In this document: in pieces, positions 35,921 through 50,200 of the stretch
Position numbering within the stretch: the first letter of the stretch is position 1
How the letters are laid out: the number at the start of each line of letters is the position of its first letter
NCBI GenBank assembly: GCA_020466095.1
Contig: CM035806.1
Coordinates: 37,723,559 to 37,787,558 of the forward strand
Origin: Chlorops oryzae
Taxonomy: Eukaryota > Arthropoda > Insecta > Diptera > Chloropidae
Length of the DNA: 64,000 nucleotides
Direction of reading: 5' to 3'
The notes under the pieces: model-generated
What the model was told of the DNA's origin: nothing
What the model saw: only the letters and a program-made list of their open reading frames with translations
Databases searched by the model: none
Made by a program: the position numbers and the translations under genes

Positions 35921-36847
35921 CAAGTAAAGAAGTTTACATCGGCAAAGCCGATTGCACACATACCTTTTCCTCAGCCTAAAATATGTTAAAACATTACCTT
36001 AACGAAAATTCCTGCCGTTTTCGTTGTTCTAGCTTGGATATCTATTTATAACTTATCTGTTCTTCGATTTAGCTTCTAAAACTCGAGATTATTATTAAGC
36101 ACAAAATTTTCGCGAATGGTGGTCATGGTCAAATTTTAACCGTTAGAGGACATTATGTCTAGCTGCGAAATACTCAATTCAAAATAGTGAAAATCAAATT
36201 TTCGCGAATTTCGCGAATGGTGGTCATGGTCAAATTTTAACCTTAAGTGACGACTTTATTTGGCGGCAAAATACACAATCGGAAGAAGCAAAAAAAAAAT
36301 CATTTTCGTATACAGATATGAGAATAAGAGAAAGAGTGTTTTTTTCTAATGTGTAGGATGATGACCATAGTTATAGCGATGTCGCAATTTCTTTTCAGCG
36401 AAAGCTTAAGTCTACATGGTAGCTATACACACACCAAATTTCAATAAGCTGGGATGTAAAGTAAAAAAGTTATCCAAGAAAAACCTTAAAAATCGTGATT
36501 TTTGAAACTTCTGAACCACTTCCCACGACCCAAGAAGGGACTACGAAAACAATTTTTATGCAGTTTTTCGGACATTTACCTGGTTCATGTCCATGCCGAA
36601 TTTCAATATGATATCTTTCATGGTTTAGGAGTAAATTACGAAAAACTAAAGTGTGACCGACAGACAGACAGACAGAAAGACAGACAGACAGACTGACAGA
36701 CTGACAGACATGGCTAGATCGACTCCTCTTGTCACCCTGATCATATATTCTTGATATATGTCTATATCTATCGCGACTCCTTTGGTATGTTACATACTCC
36801 GAGCCAAACTTAATATACCCTTTCCTTCGGAAAAGGTATGTTATAAA
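35921..36847 (-). mobile_element. mini-me-like element, family 3
   Basis: On the + strand it begins AAGTAAAGAAGTTTACATCG, carries GACA/GACT-type tracts at about 36659-36708, then ATGGCTAGATCGACTCCTC and CTTGATATATGTCTATATC, and ends at TATACCCTTTCCTTCGGAAAAGG. The text TCGA(T)CTAGCCATGTC followed by (GTCY)n on the - strand is the same core seen in Drosophila mini-me-type elements. Confidence 0.65.
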
Positions 36848-39800
36848 AAGACTTTTGAATAAAACAGCCACAAACAAATAACACCCGTCCCGAAAGTTCT
36901 TTTTATTTGGATTTTCAATATAACCGGTTAGCCGGTTTTAGTGAAATTTCATTCGCCCAATCGGTTTTTTTAATATCCTTAGATATCCGGTTATTCGAAA
37001 ACCGGTTTCTGGAAAATGTCGAGTAATCAATCACCCATTCTTATATGATTCGGTTTCATATAAAAATACGATCTCGTTATAACATAAGTACCTATATTTT
37101 TTCTAAAAAAAAAGCCCGAATCTTGAAATTATTGGAATTTGATTACGTCTGTTTTAATTAACCGAAGCGACCTCATTTCAATGAAAGCCAATTAAAATTT
37201 TATCAGAAAAAAAATAACAACGAGAATATTGAAATGTCGGATCGAATTAACCCACAAATAAATATGCTATTTTCTGTTAATTTGTCAAAATAAAAGAACA
37301 ACAAAAATATTGCTCTAGATTACAACCGATTTATATGTTATATTTTCACCTTCAAATAAAAATTGCAGTTCAGTTTAGTTATGCTCTCAATTTGAAGTAA
37401 ATTATATATAATCATAAATACATTCGACAATTGAAATATAGGTACTTAAACCGAAATTGGACATTTAGAGGAATTCATGTTAAAAGAGAATTTCGATCCA
37501 CAGGCTGACGGCCGACAAGCCCACACGGAGGTCGAAGAAAGGTGTACCATTTAAAACTTCAAAGCAAAATCTGCGTATTGAACTCTGTATTTCCGGGACT
37601 TCATTCTTTTTTTTCTTGTTTATCAGTATTTCTTCTAAAAAAAACAAAACTTTTGTTTTTTGTTGCCGCAGCCTTACAACAATGGATGTAGTTCCGGTCA
37701 GTTTACCACAGCCAAAACGGCTGCAATACAATGACATCGAAATCAACATCGATTGTCCGCCTTTTGCAAGAGCTCGGGTTCAACATTTTTTTCGGCTCGG
37801 ATGTTTGGTACAGTTTGTGCGTTGCGTGACAGAGTGGGAGAGAGCAACATCGAGAGGGAGAGAGCGATTCGAAAGGAGAGTGAGCTATGTAGAGTGAGGG
37901 ACATGCTGTTGCTGTATAGGCAGATCTAATGGAGTTCCAACACTTTTCGAAATGGGGGTGCATGTGATTATGGTGAAATGCTTTAAGATCACATATACAA
38001 TGGGACAAAAAGGGGAAAATGAGTGGAACTTTTTATTGATTTAATTTTTTTTAAAGCGAATTCCAAAACACAAATGGTAAGATATCATCCCGCTTTCTGA
38101 CTTATAAGGAATAAAGCGCTTCATGAAATTTTTACCAACTTCCATTCAGACTTTTATCATGTTTCAAAAATTTAAGACATTAAAAAGTACTTATAATATA
38201 TTATAAGTATCTACAAAAAAAAAAAAGTAAACTCGCTTATATAATTTAACATTGACAACAGCTGAACCTGTCGGCCGTTTCAATGGAATTTTTATCAAAG
38301 CTGAATCTATTGCTGAAACGAAGCTCCAAATCTATCCCTCAAACGACATTGATAGAGTAAAAAATTTTCTATTTTCTTCACCGTTATTGAAATCTATGAG
38401 CGAAATTTGTCTAGCCGAAACAATGGACAGTCATCAATATTAAGAATTCTGTGTAATTATTTAAATTTACCAAAATAAGACGTTAGTTTGTACTACTGTG
38501 CATACCACGGCGTTTAGCCATGAAAGAACCAGAGCTCGCCCAACAAAACTTTGATGACAATTGCGCAGATTAATGTGGTCTGTATATGTATATGTATGTA
38601 CGTACGTACGTATGCATGTACTTTAGATGTAGGATGACCACAGCTCCAACTCTCATTGCCAATCATGGTAAATGAACAATAGTTCAGACGGTTAAAGCCG
38701 TCAACTTTGAATTGTATGAATCCAATAATTCACATACACACCGATCTCATCCGAGGCGCGCGCTCATTGAAACGTGAAGAAAAGCTTTGGACGCATATAT
38801 GCTGTGCAACAATTGGATTGCTAGTAACGCCAAATCGGCCAAGTCCAACGGACGCGCAATTTAATGGACACAGATCCCCAAACAATAGTTCAACCAAAGA
38901 ACCAAAGCCTCGGGGGGAAAATTCACAGTTGGATTTTGATTTTTTTTTTAAATTTTTTAGTTCAGTTTTAGCTCGGAACTCGGAACTCAGAACTCGGAGC
39001 TCGGAATTGCGTGCGTGTTACTTTCGGGCGTAGCGAAATATCGCAGGTGTGTGCGTAGGGCGCATATCATTATAGCACCCGCGAAGCGTACGTGCAGCAA
39101 CTCCTCCCGCACCTGTTTTTCGGGGCAAATGTCAGAGATTTGGATGTATGTATGTATTAGAATTAATGCGTCATCGTTGGTGTTGGTGTTGCGAAGCGAT
39201 GCGATCGAGTATCCCATTTACATTTTCATGTTCGTTTCTTTTTTTTTGTGTGTTCGCGGCTCTAATTAAAATGTGTGTATATATCGTTTTTTATATGTAT
39301 TTTTATCATTATATTTTTTTTTTTGAATTCGTAAAGCTCTGGTGAAGTTTATGCCCCATACTCCTATTGTTGTCACCGTCGCCGTGTTTATTGGTGGTGG
39401 CCGTTTCCAAGTATAATCATTTCTATCGGATATTAAGATCAAGTGAGCTTGATTCAAACCAACGATTTAGTTCGTCGCGAATTTTACCACCGTTTGGCTG
39501 CGTTTCCGAGCACTTGTCGCGCGTGCGCTTGAGCAACTGAAAGAACAGCATATCCTGTGTGAGAAAGTCCTATTCAAGGACGATATGAAATACTTAATAA
39601 ATAATAAAGAATAGAAAATTGAAAATTCAAACTAAATATATGTATGTAAATAAAAAAGGTGATTTCAAAATGTCGAAATGAATTCGATTGTTTTTTTTTT
39701 TTTATACGGGATTCTAGATTCACGACTCTAGATCTCACTTCATGAAATATATATGTAGATATGCCAGGCGAAATATCTTTGAACGGAATATTTCAAATCT

Positions 39801-40037
39801 GTGTTATACTTATAAAGTTATGGTTTCAAGGTCTTGTGTGGATCAGGCAATCGCAATCAATCGGTGATGAGATAAAATAAGAGACCTTGCGATCAAACTT
39901 TCGGCGGACGACATTTAAAAAAATAAATTTTAAAAAAAATTTTTTAAATATTCTAGCTCAAGAGATGCAAAATTATTTTATAATATTCATATTTTATTTT
40001 TTGCACATTTTATAAAACTTTGATTTCCTCTTCCCAG

Positions 40038-40092
40038 CGAGTCCTTCTTCTGTTTATAATGACTTCTGCAATCCACTTAAAGGCAGTACATT
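40038..40092 (+). other. candidate exon with hydrophobic leader-like frame
   Basis: A pyrimidine-rich CCTCTTCCCAG acceptor and a GTAAGT donor bracket 55 bases whose open frame reads RVLLLFIMTSAIHLKAVH. It could be a 5' UTR exon of nompA or a leader exon of an unknown gene. Partner exons were not found. Confidence 0.25.
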
Positions 40093-41954
40093 GTAAGTCT
40101 AAAATCTATCAAAATGGTATAAAAATTCTAAAAAAAAAAAGGGGTAACGGGCTTTTAAATTTCACACCTTTTGGAACTGTAGAGCAAAGTGCAAAAGGAA
40201 ATTTATCATCAAAAAAATTAAGAAAAAAAAAAGTGTTTTTTTTTCATTGCATGAAATACTTTTTTATAATTCGTGCGATTTTGTGCGAGTACAGCGGCTG
40301 TGAGTGGATTGAAAATATATTTATCATTCGCTTCAGCTTCAGGCATTGCATCATCGGCCCGAAGTTCTCCTCAGGCCTCGATTTATGAGGTGCAAAGCCG
40401 AAGAAATGCCCAGAGCGGCACTGTGATGGATTAGAACCATCATAGAGGCGATGGTTCGCCATGGGCCTAATTAGAAAACGATTAATGTCAATAATTTTTT
40501 TTTTTTATTAATTTTGGCTTAAAAGCGAAGTTACGCCATTTTTTCGTCAGCTAACGGGAATGACTAACTGGGGTTAATCTTAGTCCTTCCCTGTTTAGTA
40601 GAGCATAACATATTGCGGGAAAGCAAAATGAATAATTTTCAGACCCTTCCACACGTGACGTGTGACACGTCCTAGTTTTTTGCCATCACGTCATGTGCAT
40701 GCGAGGGCACAACTACTTATGTGGGATCGGTGAAGGCCCACTATTTCGTCTCAGTCGTTTGTGATTTCTCGTCTCTCGAAGCCGCATAGCACCTCTGCAA
40801 ACTACCCAAACCTTACAATAGCGCAGCAGGTCCTGCAAATATTCAACACACGTGAACATGTGAAGCCAATTCGCAATCAAAGGCGTAGTTTATTGAAACT
40901 GCTTTCATATGTTTGAATGTGTCGAATATTTGAAGGAGTTCTTGCGCTGTAATTCCTGCGTGCTTGGAAATCAGGCATAAAATTTAAACAGCTTAGAAAT
41001 AATTTCATTGCAGATCACTTAGATTTTCCGATAAAAAGAGATAAAAAAAAAATAATTGGACTAACGGTACAACACATATTCCAACATAAATAAATTCAAA
41101 AAAAAAAAAAAAAAAAAAACATTAAACAGCCAAAACGCATTCTACCATAACTCCCGACAACTAGAACATTTAACTACAGGTCTGTTCAAATATTTAACCC
41201 TCTCCCGCTCGACACTTTTACTTATTCTCATTGGATTTCACCATCAAATGTTTGGCTGACAAAACAAAGAATCAACAAATCGAATGCCAATGCCGCCATT
41301 AAATACTAAAGCCTGAGCACCTGTGGCACTCCGCACGAGTCTTTGACGAGGCCTTCAAAGAGCACTTGCCTCCGTAGTGACAATTTTCGCTTCGACATGA
41401 ATCCAAAATACGTTTTATTTTTTTTTTTTAGATATTTTTTTAAGTTCAACATAGAAAACCGGAAACACTGTCCACAGTCGCTGACGGTCCAATTTGAAAA
41501 AAGCTAGCAGCATTTTTATGCTGATCAAGTCCATCAACGTTCGAAAAGAACAAACGTTCCGCTTGCTGCTTTTTATCTGCGTAGGTTTTTTTTTAAAATA
41601 TTTTTATCCCTAAACAAACCCAAGCGAATCTTTATTCGAATTCCAATTACAAATAATTTGCATTATTGAGGTCACAGCTCTTAAAAGCAGAAGTGCTCCA
41701 AAAAAGATAACAGGCTCCATTGTCCTCAATTTGAAATTATTACCCACCAATTTAAATCAGTTGTGAGCTTTGGTAATTATTTTTGCACTAAGCGGATTCG
41801 CGATTGCTTGCTCGAGTTTCAAATCAACGTGACGAAATTTTCATAAAATTTTTATTTTATTATTTTATTCTTTTATTCTTTTTTTTTAATATTTGTCACC
41901 TTCAGTCATCGTCTCGTCACTTTGAGCATATTCAGCCGCCTGGAACAGCGTTCA

Positions 41955-42134
41955 ATGACATATAGAATATTGCTTTACATTTCGGTGCTAGTGGCCATCG
42001 TTGTATTTTGGATTAAGCCCTTTCAATGCCACAAAAAAAATTTCATAAATCTCTTTCTCATTGATTTTGATCCCCTTTTGCAAAATACCTTTGGTGACTT
42101 TGTAATTCTCAGATGGTTTTTGCGATGGTTATGA
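41955..42134 (+). CDS. possible small secreted or membrane peptide
   Basis: 59 codons from ATG 41955. The N-terminus (MTYRILLYISVLVAIVVFWI, then KPFQCH) has the shape of a signal or anchor segment. The rest has no motif and only one cysteine. A splice-acceptor-like TTCAG lies at 41901-41905. The evidence is no more than composition. Confidence 0.2.
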   Translation: MTYRILLYISVLVAIVVFWIKPFQCHKKNFINLFLIDFDPLLQNTFGDFVILRWFLRWL

Positions 42135-43075
42135 CCACCCTGCAGTAATATGGAGTGACCCAAGTCTAGTCTTCGGCCAGTCCTTCATGTTACCAGTACT
42201 AGTCCCCTCATAATTCCATTTCTAATGTATTCAACCGACCATTTTAACATGATCTTGTCATTGGAGAAGGACCGGTCCGCAAACTGACTGACCGTAGGTC
42301 TGTTTTTTCGGGTCAATCGTCGTAATTTTGTCTGGTCTTAGGCTAGTCAAATAACGAAAATAATAAATAAATTTTTAAGTTGATTTTCTAAGATGATGAA
42401 AGAGTCATTTACGGACTACCCTTAAACCAACCCGTTTATTATCGACCGCCGACTAGCCGAATTCGATGGAGTTAACTGCCAGAATATAACCGGTTGGATT
42501 TGGACTGGTCACAGGCCAGTCCTTCTAAGGAAATTGACCGGCTCATTAGTGCAGGGCAGGTTTGGGTACCATAACAATGTCAGCGTGCTCGCAAATTTAA
42601 AATTTTCTCTCCCGTTAATTCTGAGAAATGGTGCGGGATTGGAAGCCCCAAACGGCGTTTTAACAATTCTGCAACATTTCTATTTTCATTTTCACTGATA
42701 TCATTGTGAATCACTGATCCTTTTGCCGATCATATTCGCAAAATATTCGGGAATTTTCTAAGCGCAAAAAGAAATGCAATTGTCCCTATTGATAGTGTTC
42801 CCTTCTGCAAAAAAAGAGTGTCTTTATAATTTTCATTATTTCAGTTCTAAGGAATATTACCTATGGAACCTTCTGAACCCATTTAACGCCAATAAAAAGT
42901 TGTCAAAATCGTATAAAAAACGGACAAAAATAGGTAGCCCGCTATTAATTTTTGCACGTTTTTGAGATGGAACTGTTGAGGGGCGACTCCTCCGCAACTC
43001 GAACTCTGATCACCGCTATACAATAAATTTCTCTTCAAACTCTAATGCCAAGCCATTCAGTTCAGACCGATGTTT

Positions 43076-43345
43076 TTATACCCAGCGTAAGCGGGGTATA
43101 TTAGTTTTGTGCGAATCTTGTAACAGGGAGAACTAAGCTCCGGAGATATAGACATATATATATATAGAAATGATCAGGATCAAAAACTGAATCGATTTAG
43201 ACATGTCCGTCTGTCCGTCCGTACGTCTGTCCGTCTGTCTGTCTGTCCGTCCGTCGTTTCGTACGTAACATAGAGCGCCAAAAATGTGGGAACGCTGGGT
43301 ATTTCAAAGTCGGGCTTGACCGACTTTAGCTTTCTTACTTGTTTA
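43076..43345 (+). mobile_element. mini-me-like element, family 2, internally deleted
   Basis: Starts TATACCCAGCGTAAGCGGGG, has the (GTCY)n tract at 43207-43253 and ends CTTTAGCTTTCTTACTTGT. It lacks the long body present at 56732-57416. Confidence 0.8.
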
Positions 43346-43424
43346 AAGTTGAAGTTATGAAAAATTGACTGCATTTAAAAATCTCAAATTGAAATGTTCA
43401 TGAAATATGATCTTCGCTACATGC

Positions 43425-44097
43425 ATCCTCATTAATGCGGAGCGTTTTGTTCGGAAAAAAATTATGATAATTCCTCTAGTAATATGTATAAAATTCAAGG
43501 TTTTTTTTAATTTTTGTTTTTGTTTGTTTATGAGAAGGAATGCCCGGGGAACCATAGGTCAAAGCCGAATTCTCTATTTTTCAAAATAATGTCCATCTTA
43601 AATATGCCTAGAAGCATGCTACAAATTATTATAGAAAATGTTAAATGGAGCGTGACGAAAAATTGTTTTGAATTGAAGAAAAAATCTATTCGAAAATAAT
43701 CAAAATCGTTGTCCATTTATAACAGTTAATAATGTATGTATAAAGAATTCAATTTTACTCATGGATGCCTTGACAAAAATGTTTTTAAATTGATACTTGG
43801 CATAATTTTAGGCATAAGAAATGTAAACAATTTTGCTTCAAGAATCAACATGAATCGGCCATTTGAAAATAGTTATCAAAGAAGATATAAAATTTTTTCA
43901 ATGGCTTGAATTTTGAGCGATGTTTCCACCAACAATGATGACAAAAATAACTCAAATATAGCATGGAAAATCTTTACGCAGGATTAAAATTCACATTTGA
44001 CCTACGGTTTCCTCGGCATCGTTATTATTTAGTATGGGCCATAGAATATGTAATGTTCTGCTAGTGGAATAGGAGGTTAAAAAATCGATCCACCTTG
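43425..44097. mobile_element. inverted-repeat element, copy 2 (GGTGGATCG family)
   Basis: A diverged relative of 5252-5716 with extra sequence in the middle. The right end, ATCGATCCACCTT, is preserved and the left end is worn. Confidence 0.6.
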
Positions 44098-44263
44098 CTC
44101 CTCATGCATATATTTTTCGTTTGTTTAGAAAAAACCTCACTCTTCAAATTGATGGAATAGTGCTACCGACATTCAGCGCAATCCAGAGCGGCAGGAAGAC
44201 TATTTTTTTTTTTTTTAACTGTGTATCACAAAAGAATACGCGACGAAAGAAACAAAAGTCAAA

Positions 44264-47200
44264 ATGAGCTATAAAACTAGATCATTGAATCCGTTTTCTA
44301 TACTGATTATACTCAGTAGCTTCGGCATGGCAAGAATCTATGGTAAGTTGACCTGCATTTCTCGATTGCCCAACGAAAGTCCGATGCTGGAACTCCTACA
44401 ACACGAAATTTCTGAGCCTTTTTTTTTTATTCTACTTTTTGTTTTTGTGCAGCTCAAACGACCTGTAAGAATGGCCTCGGGCGTGTGCTGTACGAACGTT
44501 TGCCGAATCAGCAACTGCAGGGCTACGATGACGATGTGGTACGCGATACGTCGCCACCATTTCGTGTGCTGGAGAAGTGTCAAGATCTCTGTCTGCGTGA
44601 TCGCACTGGCACCAATAATTTAGTGCAAATGTGTAGTAGTTTCGATTTTCAGCCCGGCAGCCGTATAACCTCCTTCGGTGGCACATCCGAATACGAGGAG
44701 TCACTTTGCTATTTGACATCCGAGCAAGCAGGTCCCGAAGGTATTGGCAGCTTAATGCTAGTGCCGAACAGCGTCCACTTCAATGAGATTTGCTTGACAT
44801 GTGAGTTGGCCGCATTGAGACTCGGAATTATTTTGTAATTTCGTAATTATTGCTCATACGCTTTCGTTCCTCTTTTCTTTCTTTCTATTTTATAATTTTC
44901 TATTCATGTTCTCCATTGGTGTGTGTGTGTGATTTGGTTTTTTTCCCTCTCGCGTGGACTTCCTTTCAACAGCAAGTCGTCCAGAACGGGAATGCCCAAG
45001 TCGCCGTTATGTTTTCGAGCGCCATCCGCGAAAGAAACTTAAATTGCCCATATCGGACATCAAGGAGGTAAGTACGTCCGATGAACATTCCTTTGTCTCT
45101 TGCCTCTTTGTGGGTTTTTCAAATTATCGAATATTGATTTACAACGATTCTCGATTCTCGACTCGCGATTCTCAATTCTCCATTCTCCATTCTCAATTCA
45201 ATTCAGATAACCGCTGCAAATCGTTCCGATTGCGAGGACAAGTGCCTGAACGAGTTCTCGTTTGTTTGTCGTTCGGCGAATTTCGATTCGACATTGCGTT
45301 CGTGTACATTGAGCAGGTGCGAATTCATCCAATTTATGTCGAATGCGATTTTTCAATTGGCGTTTTCACGGCTCCCTCTCTCCCTCTCTATCTCTATCTC
45401 TCTCTCTCTCTTTTACTATATTTCTATTTTTTTTAGATTTACGCGACGTTCCCATCCTGAATTACTGGAAGACGATCACAATTCGGATTACTTGGAAAAT
45501 ACGTGCTTGAATGGTAAGGAAAAAAAAATCAGTTGTCATTTTCCCTTCGCTCCACCATCAGTTTAAGTATTGTTTCTTCCATCAAATTGACGGTCTTAAG
45601 GCCAGTGTGGCCAGTATTTGGAGCCACTTTTCGCTCAGGCATTAAAGAATGATCACTTTTGACCTAGATTATTAAAAGTGGTTTTTAGTTAGCAATTAAA
45701 CCAAAAAAAAATCCCTGAAACTGGCGAAAAACCTTCAACATTAGCTTCGATTTTTAAATCGACTATTTTCTCACATTCAAGCTGTCATATTGCACGCAGT
45801 CAACTAAACAGGCACAACTCAAAATTTGCCATTTTTCAGAAAACGCGAAAAACAAAATGCATCGCAGTCTCAACCAAAGCAAGAAGAAAGGCATTACGGC
45901 TTTTTATCGGCCTTTTTTAATAAGAAAAAGTGAATGAATGTTTCCTACAGGTAGACAGGTGACTTAGGAACAACATTCATAGCATAACTCGAAATTGACG
46001 AATATTGAGTTTTGCCACTTTAGTTGCACTTTAGCTGCTTATGCGCAAGTCTTTTTGTGTGAAAATTGAAGGCAAATAAGGTGGCTCTGGGATAGGCTCT
46101 GGGTTCGATTCCCGGCACAGGCGAATCGGAGTGTTACGTTCCAAGCCTAGCACCGGTTTTTCAAAAATCGAATGACGCACTCACACAAACACAAGAAAAT
46201 CTCTCGTGGTATCACACAACCCTGTAGAAAGCTGTTAAGCAATTTGCCTAAAAGAACTAGTACTTTTACCAGTACTAAAAGAACTAGTGCAATGTTTGGG
46301 TAAGTTTACACCATAACTATGCTAGTGATCAGTGGAATAATTGCATTCATTCATTAAGGCGTTATAAATTGATAATAAATACACAAACGGAATGGCTTTC
46401 TTTTATTATAAATATTTATTTCCATTTTGTAGTGAAAACAAGTAAGGGTGTTATAGTCAGGCGAGCCTGACAATAGAATACCCGACACATACACACATGT
46501 TCAAATAATTTTTAATAGCAAGAGGTGTTTAAGACCATAAGGGGCCCCATATACCAACTTTTGATAGAGATCTTTATGAAAACTGCCCCTTTGCCACGCC
46601 CACTTTTCCAATTTTTGTTGAACTATAATCGGAGGCTTAAATATACACTCAAATTTTAAGTTTCATTAAAATATTTCGAAAAAGTCCGATTTTGGGGCTG
46701 TTTTGGGATTTTTGTGACAGACCCTAGTACTGGAGGTACCCTTAATAATGGACCGACCAAGGAAATTTTTTTGGAGGATGTTTATTGCTACAAACAAAGC
46801 ATAAGTGCCAAATTTCGTTCAAGTCCCATTTGAATTTGGGTTGTACGAGACAATTTTCGAAAACCGCCCTTCTGCCACGCCCACTTTTTTAATTTTTGGA
46901 AATAATACTACTGGCCTTTAAATATGATCAAATATCAAATTTCATCAAAATATCTTGAAAAACTTCGATTTTAGAGCAGTTTTTGTGATTTTCGTAACAG
47001 ACCCTAGTACCGGAGGTACCCCTAAAAATTGTCCGATCGGGTCCAATCTCGAACTTGTTCTTACTCATGTCCCCGTGAGCACGCATACCAAATTTTGTCA
47101 AGATAGCTCAACTTCTTCGATAAGATAACTGTATACAAACAGACGGACAGACGGACAGACAGACAGACGGACAGACGGACGGACATGTCTAAATCGAATC

Positions 47201-50200
47201 TCCTGGTGACGCTGATCATTTCTATATATATTTTTTATGGTCTATCTCGACTGGTTCTGGGCGTTACACACAACCACACAAACGCAATATACCCTCGACA
47301 CCGAGTGTGTCGGGTATAAAAAAATCCACGATTCTGTAAACTTTTTCCCGTAAACATCACTAGTATTTAACTGGTGCAAATTTACCCAATTGGATCGAAA
47401 AGTACTAGAATAGTTCTGGTGCATAATGTACTAGTGCTTTCCTGTGCAGATGTTATACTGATTTTCGACAGAATTTTATATGGACAGGGGTATAGAAAAG
47501 AACTAGTACTGGTGGTTTTTGCACTATTCCTACAGGGAATGGCCTGGTAAACGGCCTAAGTGGCCACTCCAACATGCATACATACATACATACATACATA
47601 CATACATACATACATACATACATACATACATACATACATACATACATACATACATACATACATACATACATACATACATACATACATACATACATACATA
47701 CATAACATACATACATACATAAGGCAAATGACAAAATTTCGCGTGTATATAAGCGGGAAATGCTTATAAGCAGGATGAATATAAGTATATAGGTAGGTTT
47801 ATCAAAATAATTTCTATGTTTGAATATTTCAGCTGAACGTCGTTGCGATGGTTTGGCGGTATTTGTCAAAGAGGAAAATAAACGCCTTGGCGGTCCATTT
47901 GAAGTGGATATATTCAATAATATGACCTTGGAGGAATGTCAAACGATGTGCCTGCGCGCTGAAAAGTAAATATGCCCACCATTCTCCAAATACATGCACA
48001 ATGCAAACAAGATGCCATCGCAATATATTAACAACGCCTTCCCATATATGTATGTAGGTATTTCTGCCGTTCCGTTGAATTCGATGACCAGACGAAACAA
48101 TGCATACTCTCGGAAGAGGATTCCATATCGCAAAAAGATGACATCAGTATTAGCTCCAGTCCTACACATAATTTCTATGACCTTGTGTGTCTCGATAATC
48201 GTAAGTGTGGTGGATCGTCGTTCTTGTCCTTATTCTAGTTGCTGTTGCTATTGCTATTGCTATTGCTATTGCTATTGGAATTGTTGTTTGCTATTGGAAT
48301 TGTTTAGTATTATTCACTGTTCATAGTATTCCAAGATTAACACTTTCTTCCCATTGGCTCGTTGCTGGGCGGGAAGAGAAAAAAGCGAACAACCCCGAAA
48401 TAAATACTAAAGTCAATGTTTGAATTCTTGTTTCTATCTTGTCCTCCGCATGCATGCATGCATCCATACAGAACGCACTACCGAGTATCCAGACAATTCA
48501 GCGACATCGCATCTGTTCTCAAGTGGAAGACGACCTGATACCGCTTTTCAACGTTACCGCAATTCCCGTCTTGGCGGCGAGTTCCATTCCGAGATTACGG
48601 GACGTTCGCTTAGTGAATGCCTGGATGAGTGTCTGCGGCAGACAAGCTTTCAATGCAGGTTGGTCACAAAGCACAAAACACAAAGCACAAAACACTTTGA
48701 CGTCCTCCGTTCGTTCTATTCATTCCGATCTTGATGTCGCGATTCTCGACATTGCGTTTTTTTTTTCTTTTCTTATTTTATATTATTGTTTTATTTTGTT
48801 TTATATTTTTCTTTTCTTTTATTTTGTTTTGATCAATTGGATTGTCGCGTTGACACTCGCTTGAGTCGCTTTAATTGTTGTTCGCATGAGGTGTGCGCGA
48901 CAGGAATGTCGATCAAACGGCAACAGCTCCTGCTGTGGAAAATCTCATGTCATCCATGCGACTCTCTGCATTCGAGTTGGGTTGTCAACGGGCTCAGCTT
49001 GAAGTATGAAAATTGTTTCAAACTGCAATCAGAAGTCATTGAGGAGATTCAATCCAATTAGCAATAAGGGAACGCAATATCAAATATGTACAACGTACAT
49101 ACATTTATGTTATGAAAAAAATTATGATGACTTCTTCTACTTCTGATTGCGATTCTTCTGAAGCTACGCAAATCTTCTTGCAAAGCGAGTTTTAATCAAA
49201 ATTTGCCATTTGCTACTGTTCGCTTTAAAGCTTTTCGTTACGATATCCTCTCAAAGTGTTAAAATTTTCATAAAAATTTTTCGTTTTTCGAAATGGAACA
49301 AACAAATTTAATCGGAACAGTAGCAAACGGGTTACTTCAACTCGGTTTAGGAACTTCGAAAGTTTAAATTATCGAATATATTCTTTCAGTCTTCATGCCA
49401 GTTTAACTTCTTTCACTAATTTAACTATAAGTACTTATTTGAGTTTTTCAAAAATTTTCATACAAAATTAATAAACCTGGCTTAAAATCTCCTGAAGACT
49501 ATCATTTGGAAGTTAAAACCTTTAAAATGTTTAAGCTAGGTCGGAGACTATGAGCCTTTATTGCGAAACTTCGAAAAGTTGCCGGGCTACCTCGCCATTC
49601 GGTTCTACTCCCTAAAAAAACGAACTGGTAATCTTTTTTTTTACATTGAGTTTTAGGGGTCGCTACCAGCAAATTAAAAGTGGGAAAAGGTATTCTGTTA
49701 AGGATTTTTACTAACTAACAAAAAGAAAATTATGTGGTTAGAGCTCGCCATTCACTTCATTCATCTAAGTAACTGACGAGTAATTTTTTTAATTTTACTA
49801 ATTTGAGTTTCAGGGGTCGCGTAAAATAGGTCATAGTTTGAGATAAGTAAAAACTTTTAAAAAGTGTTCCTCAAAATATGCTATGAATTTTGTTTTATTT
49901 ATTTTTTACTTAAATAAAGTTGAAAGAATTTTTCGTTTTGTATTTAAAGTTAGTATATTTTTAGGCAGGCAAAAATTTTCCAAACTTGAGTGGTGGTAGC
50001 GCCCCTAAAACTCAATTTAAAAAAAAATAAAAATATCATGCGTTCGTTTTTTAGGTAGCAGAACGGAATGGTTAGGTAGCCCGGAAATTTTCAAATTTAG
50101 GAGCACCCTAATGAGCCTTATAGATTATCGCGAGGAAAAAGTTTAGAATCTCCCCTAAGAACCCCATTCAGCCCTACCAAACACTTCTAACCAAATTTTA

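Larger units (their letters stand above)
36848..43075. other. mostly unassigned; 5' flank of nompA
   Basis: No repeat boundary or domain was recognised apart from the two candidates listed separately (40038-40092 and 41955-42134). It contains ACTCGGAACTCGGAACTC-type short repeats at 38970-39006 and poly-A/T runs. Promoter and 5' UTR exons of nompA should lie here or nearer 44.2 kb, but I could not place a start site. Confidence 0.4.
46081..47720 (+). mobile_element. second SINE copy, split by a later insertion (nompA intron 5)
   Basis: The head 46081-46219 (GTGGCTCTGGGATAGG, GGGTTCGATTCCCGG) lacks about 28 bp between the A and B boxes compared with the 32-kb copy. The rest of the body resumes at 47538 with AATGGCCTGGTAAACGGCC and ends in a long (CATA)n tail to 47720. 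AAGGCAAAT flanks the whole (46069-46077 and 47721-47729), proving a single insertion later interrupted at 46220-47537. Confidence 0.9.

Noticed and set aside
35261..37035. One large element bounded by GTGATTGATT and AATCAATCAC
   Set aside because: The 10-bp ends match, but no target duplication was found and the inner ends (GGTTAATCGATCGG versus TACTCGACATTT) do not pair.
40740..40790. TCAGTC initiator-like sequence as the nompA start site
   Set aside because: The downstream promoter element does not fit at +28 and such hexamers are common. No basis to call it.
47519..47917. Long Tyr/Met/Cys/Val and His/Thr/Tyr/Ile repeat frames on both strands
   Set aside because: They are six-frame readings of the (CATA)n SINE tail.
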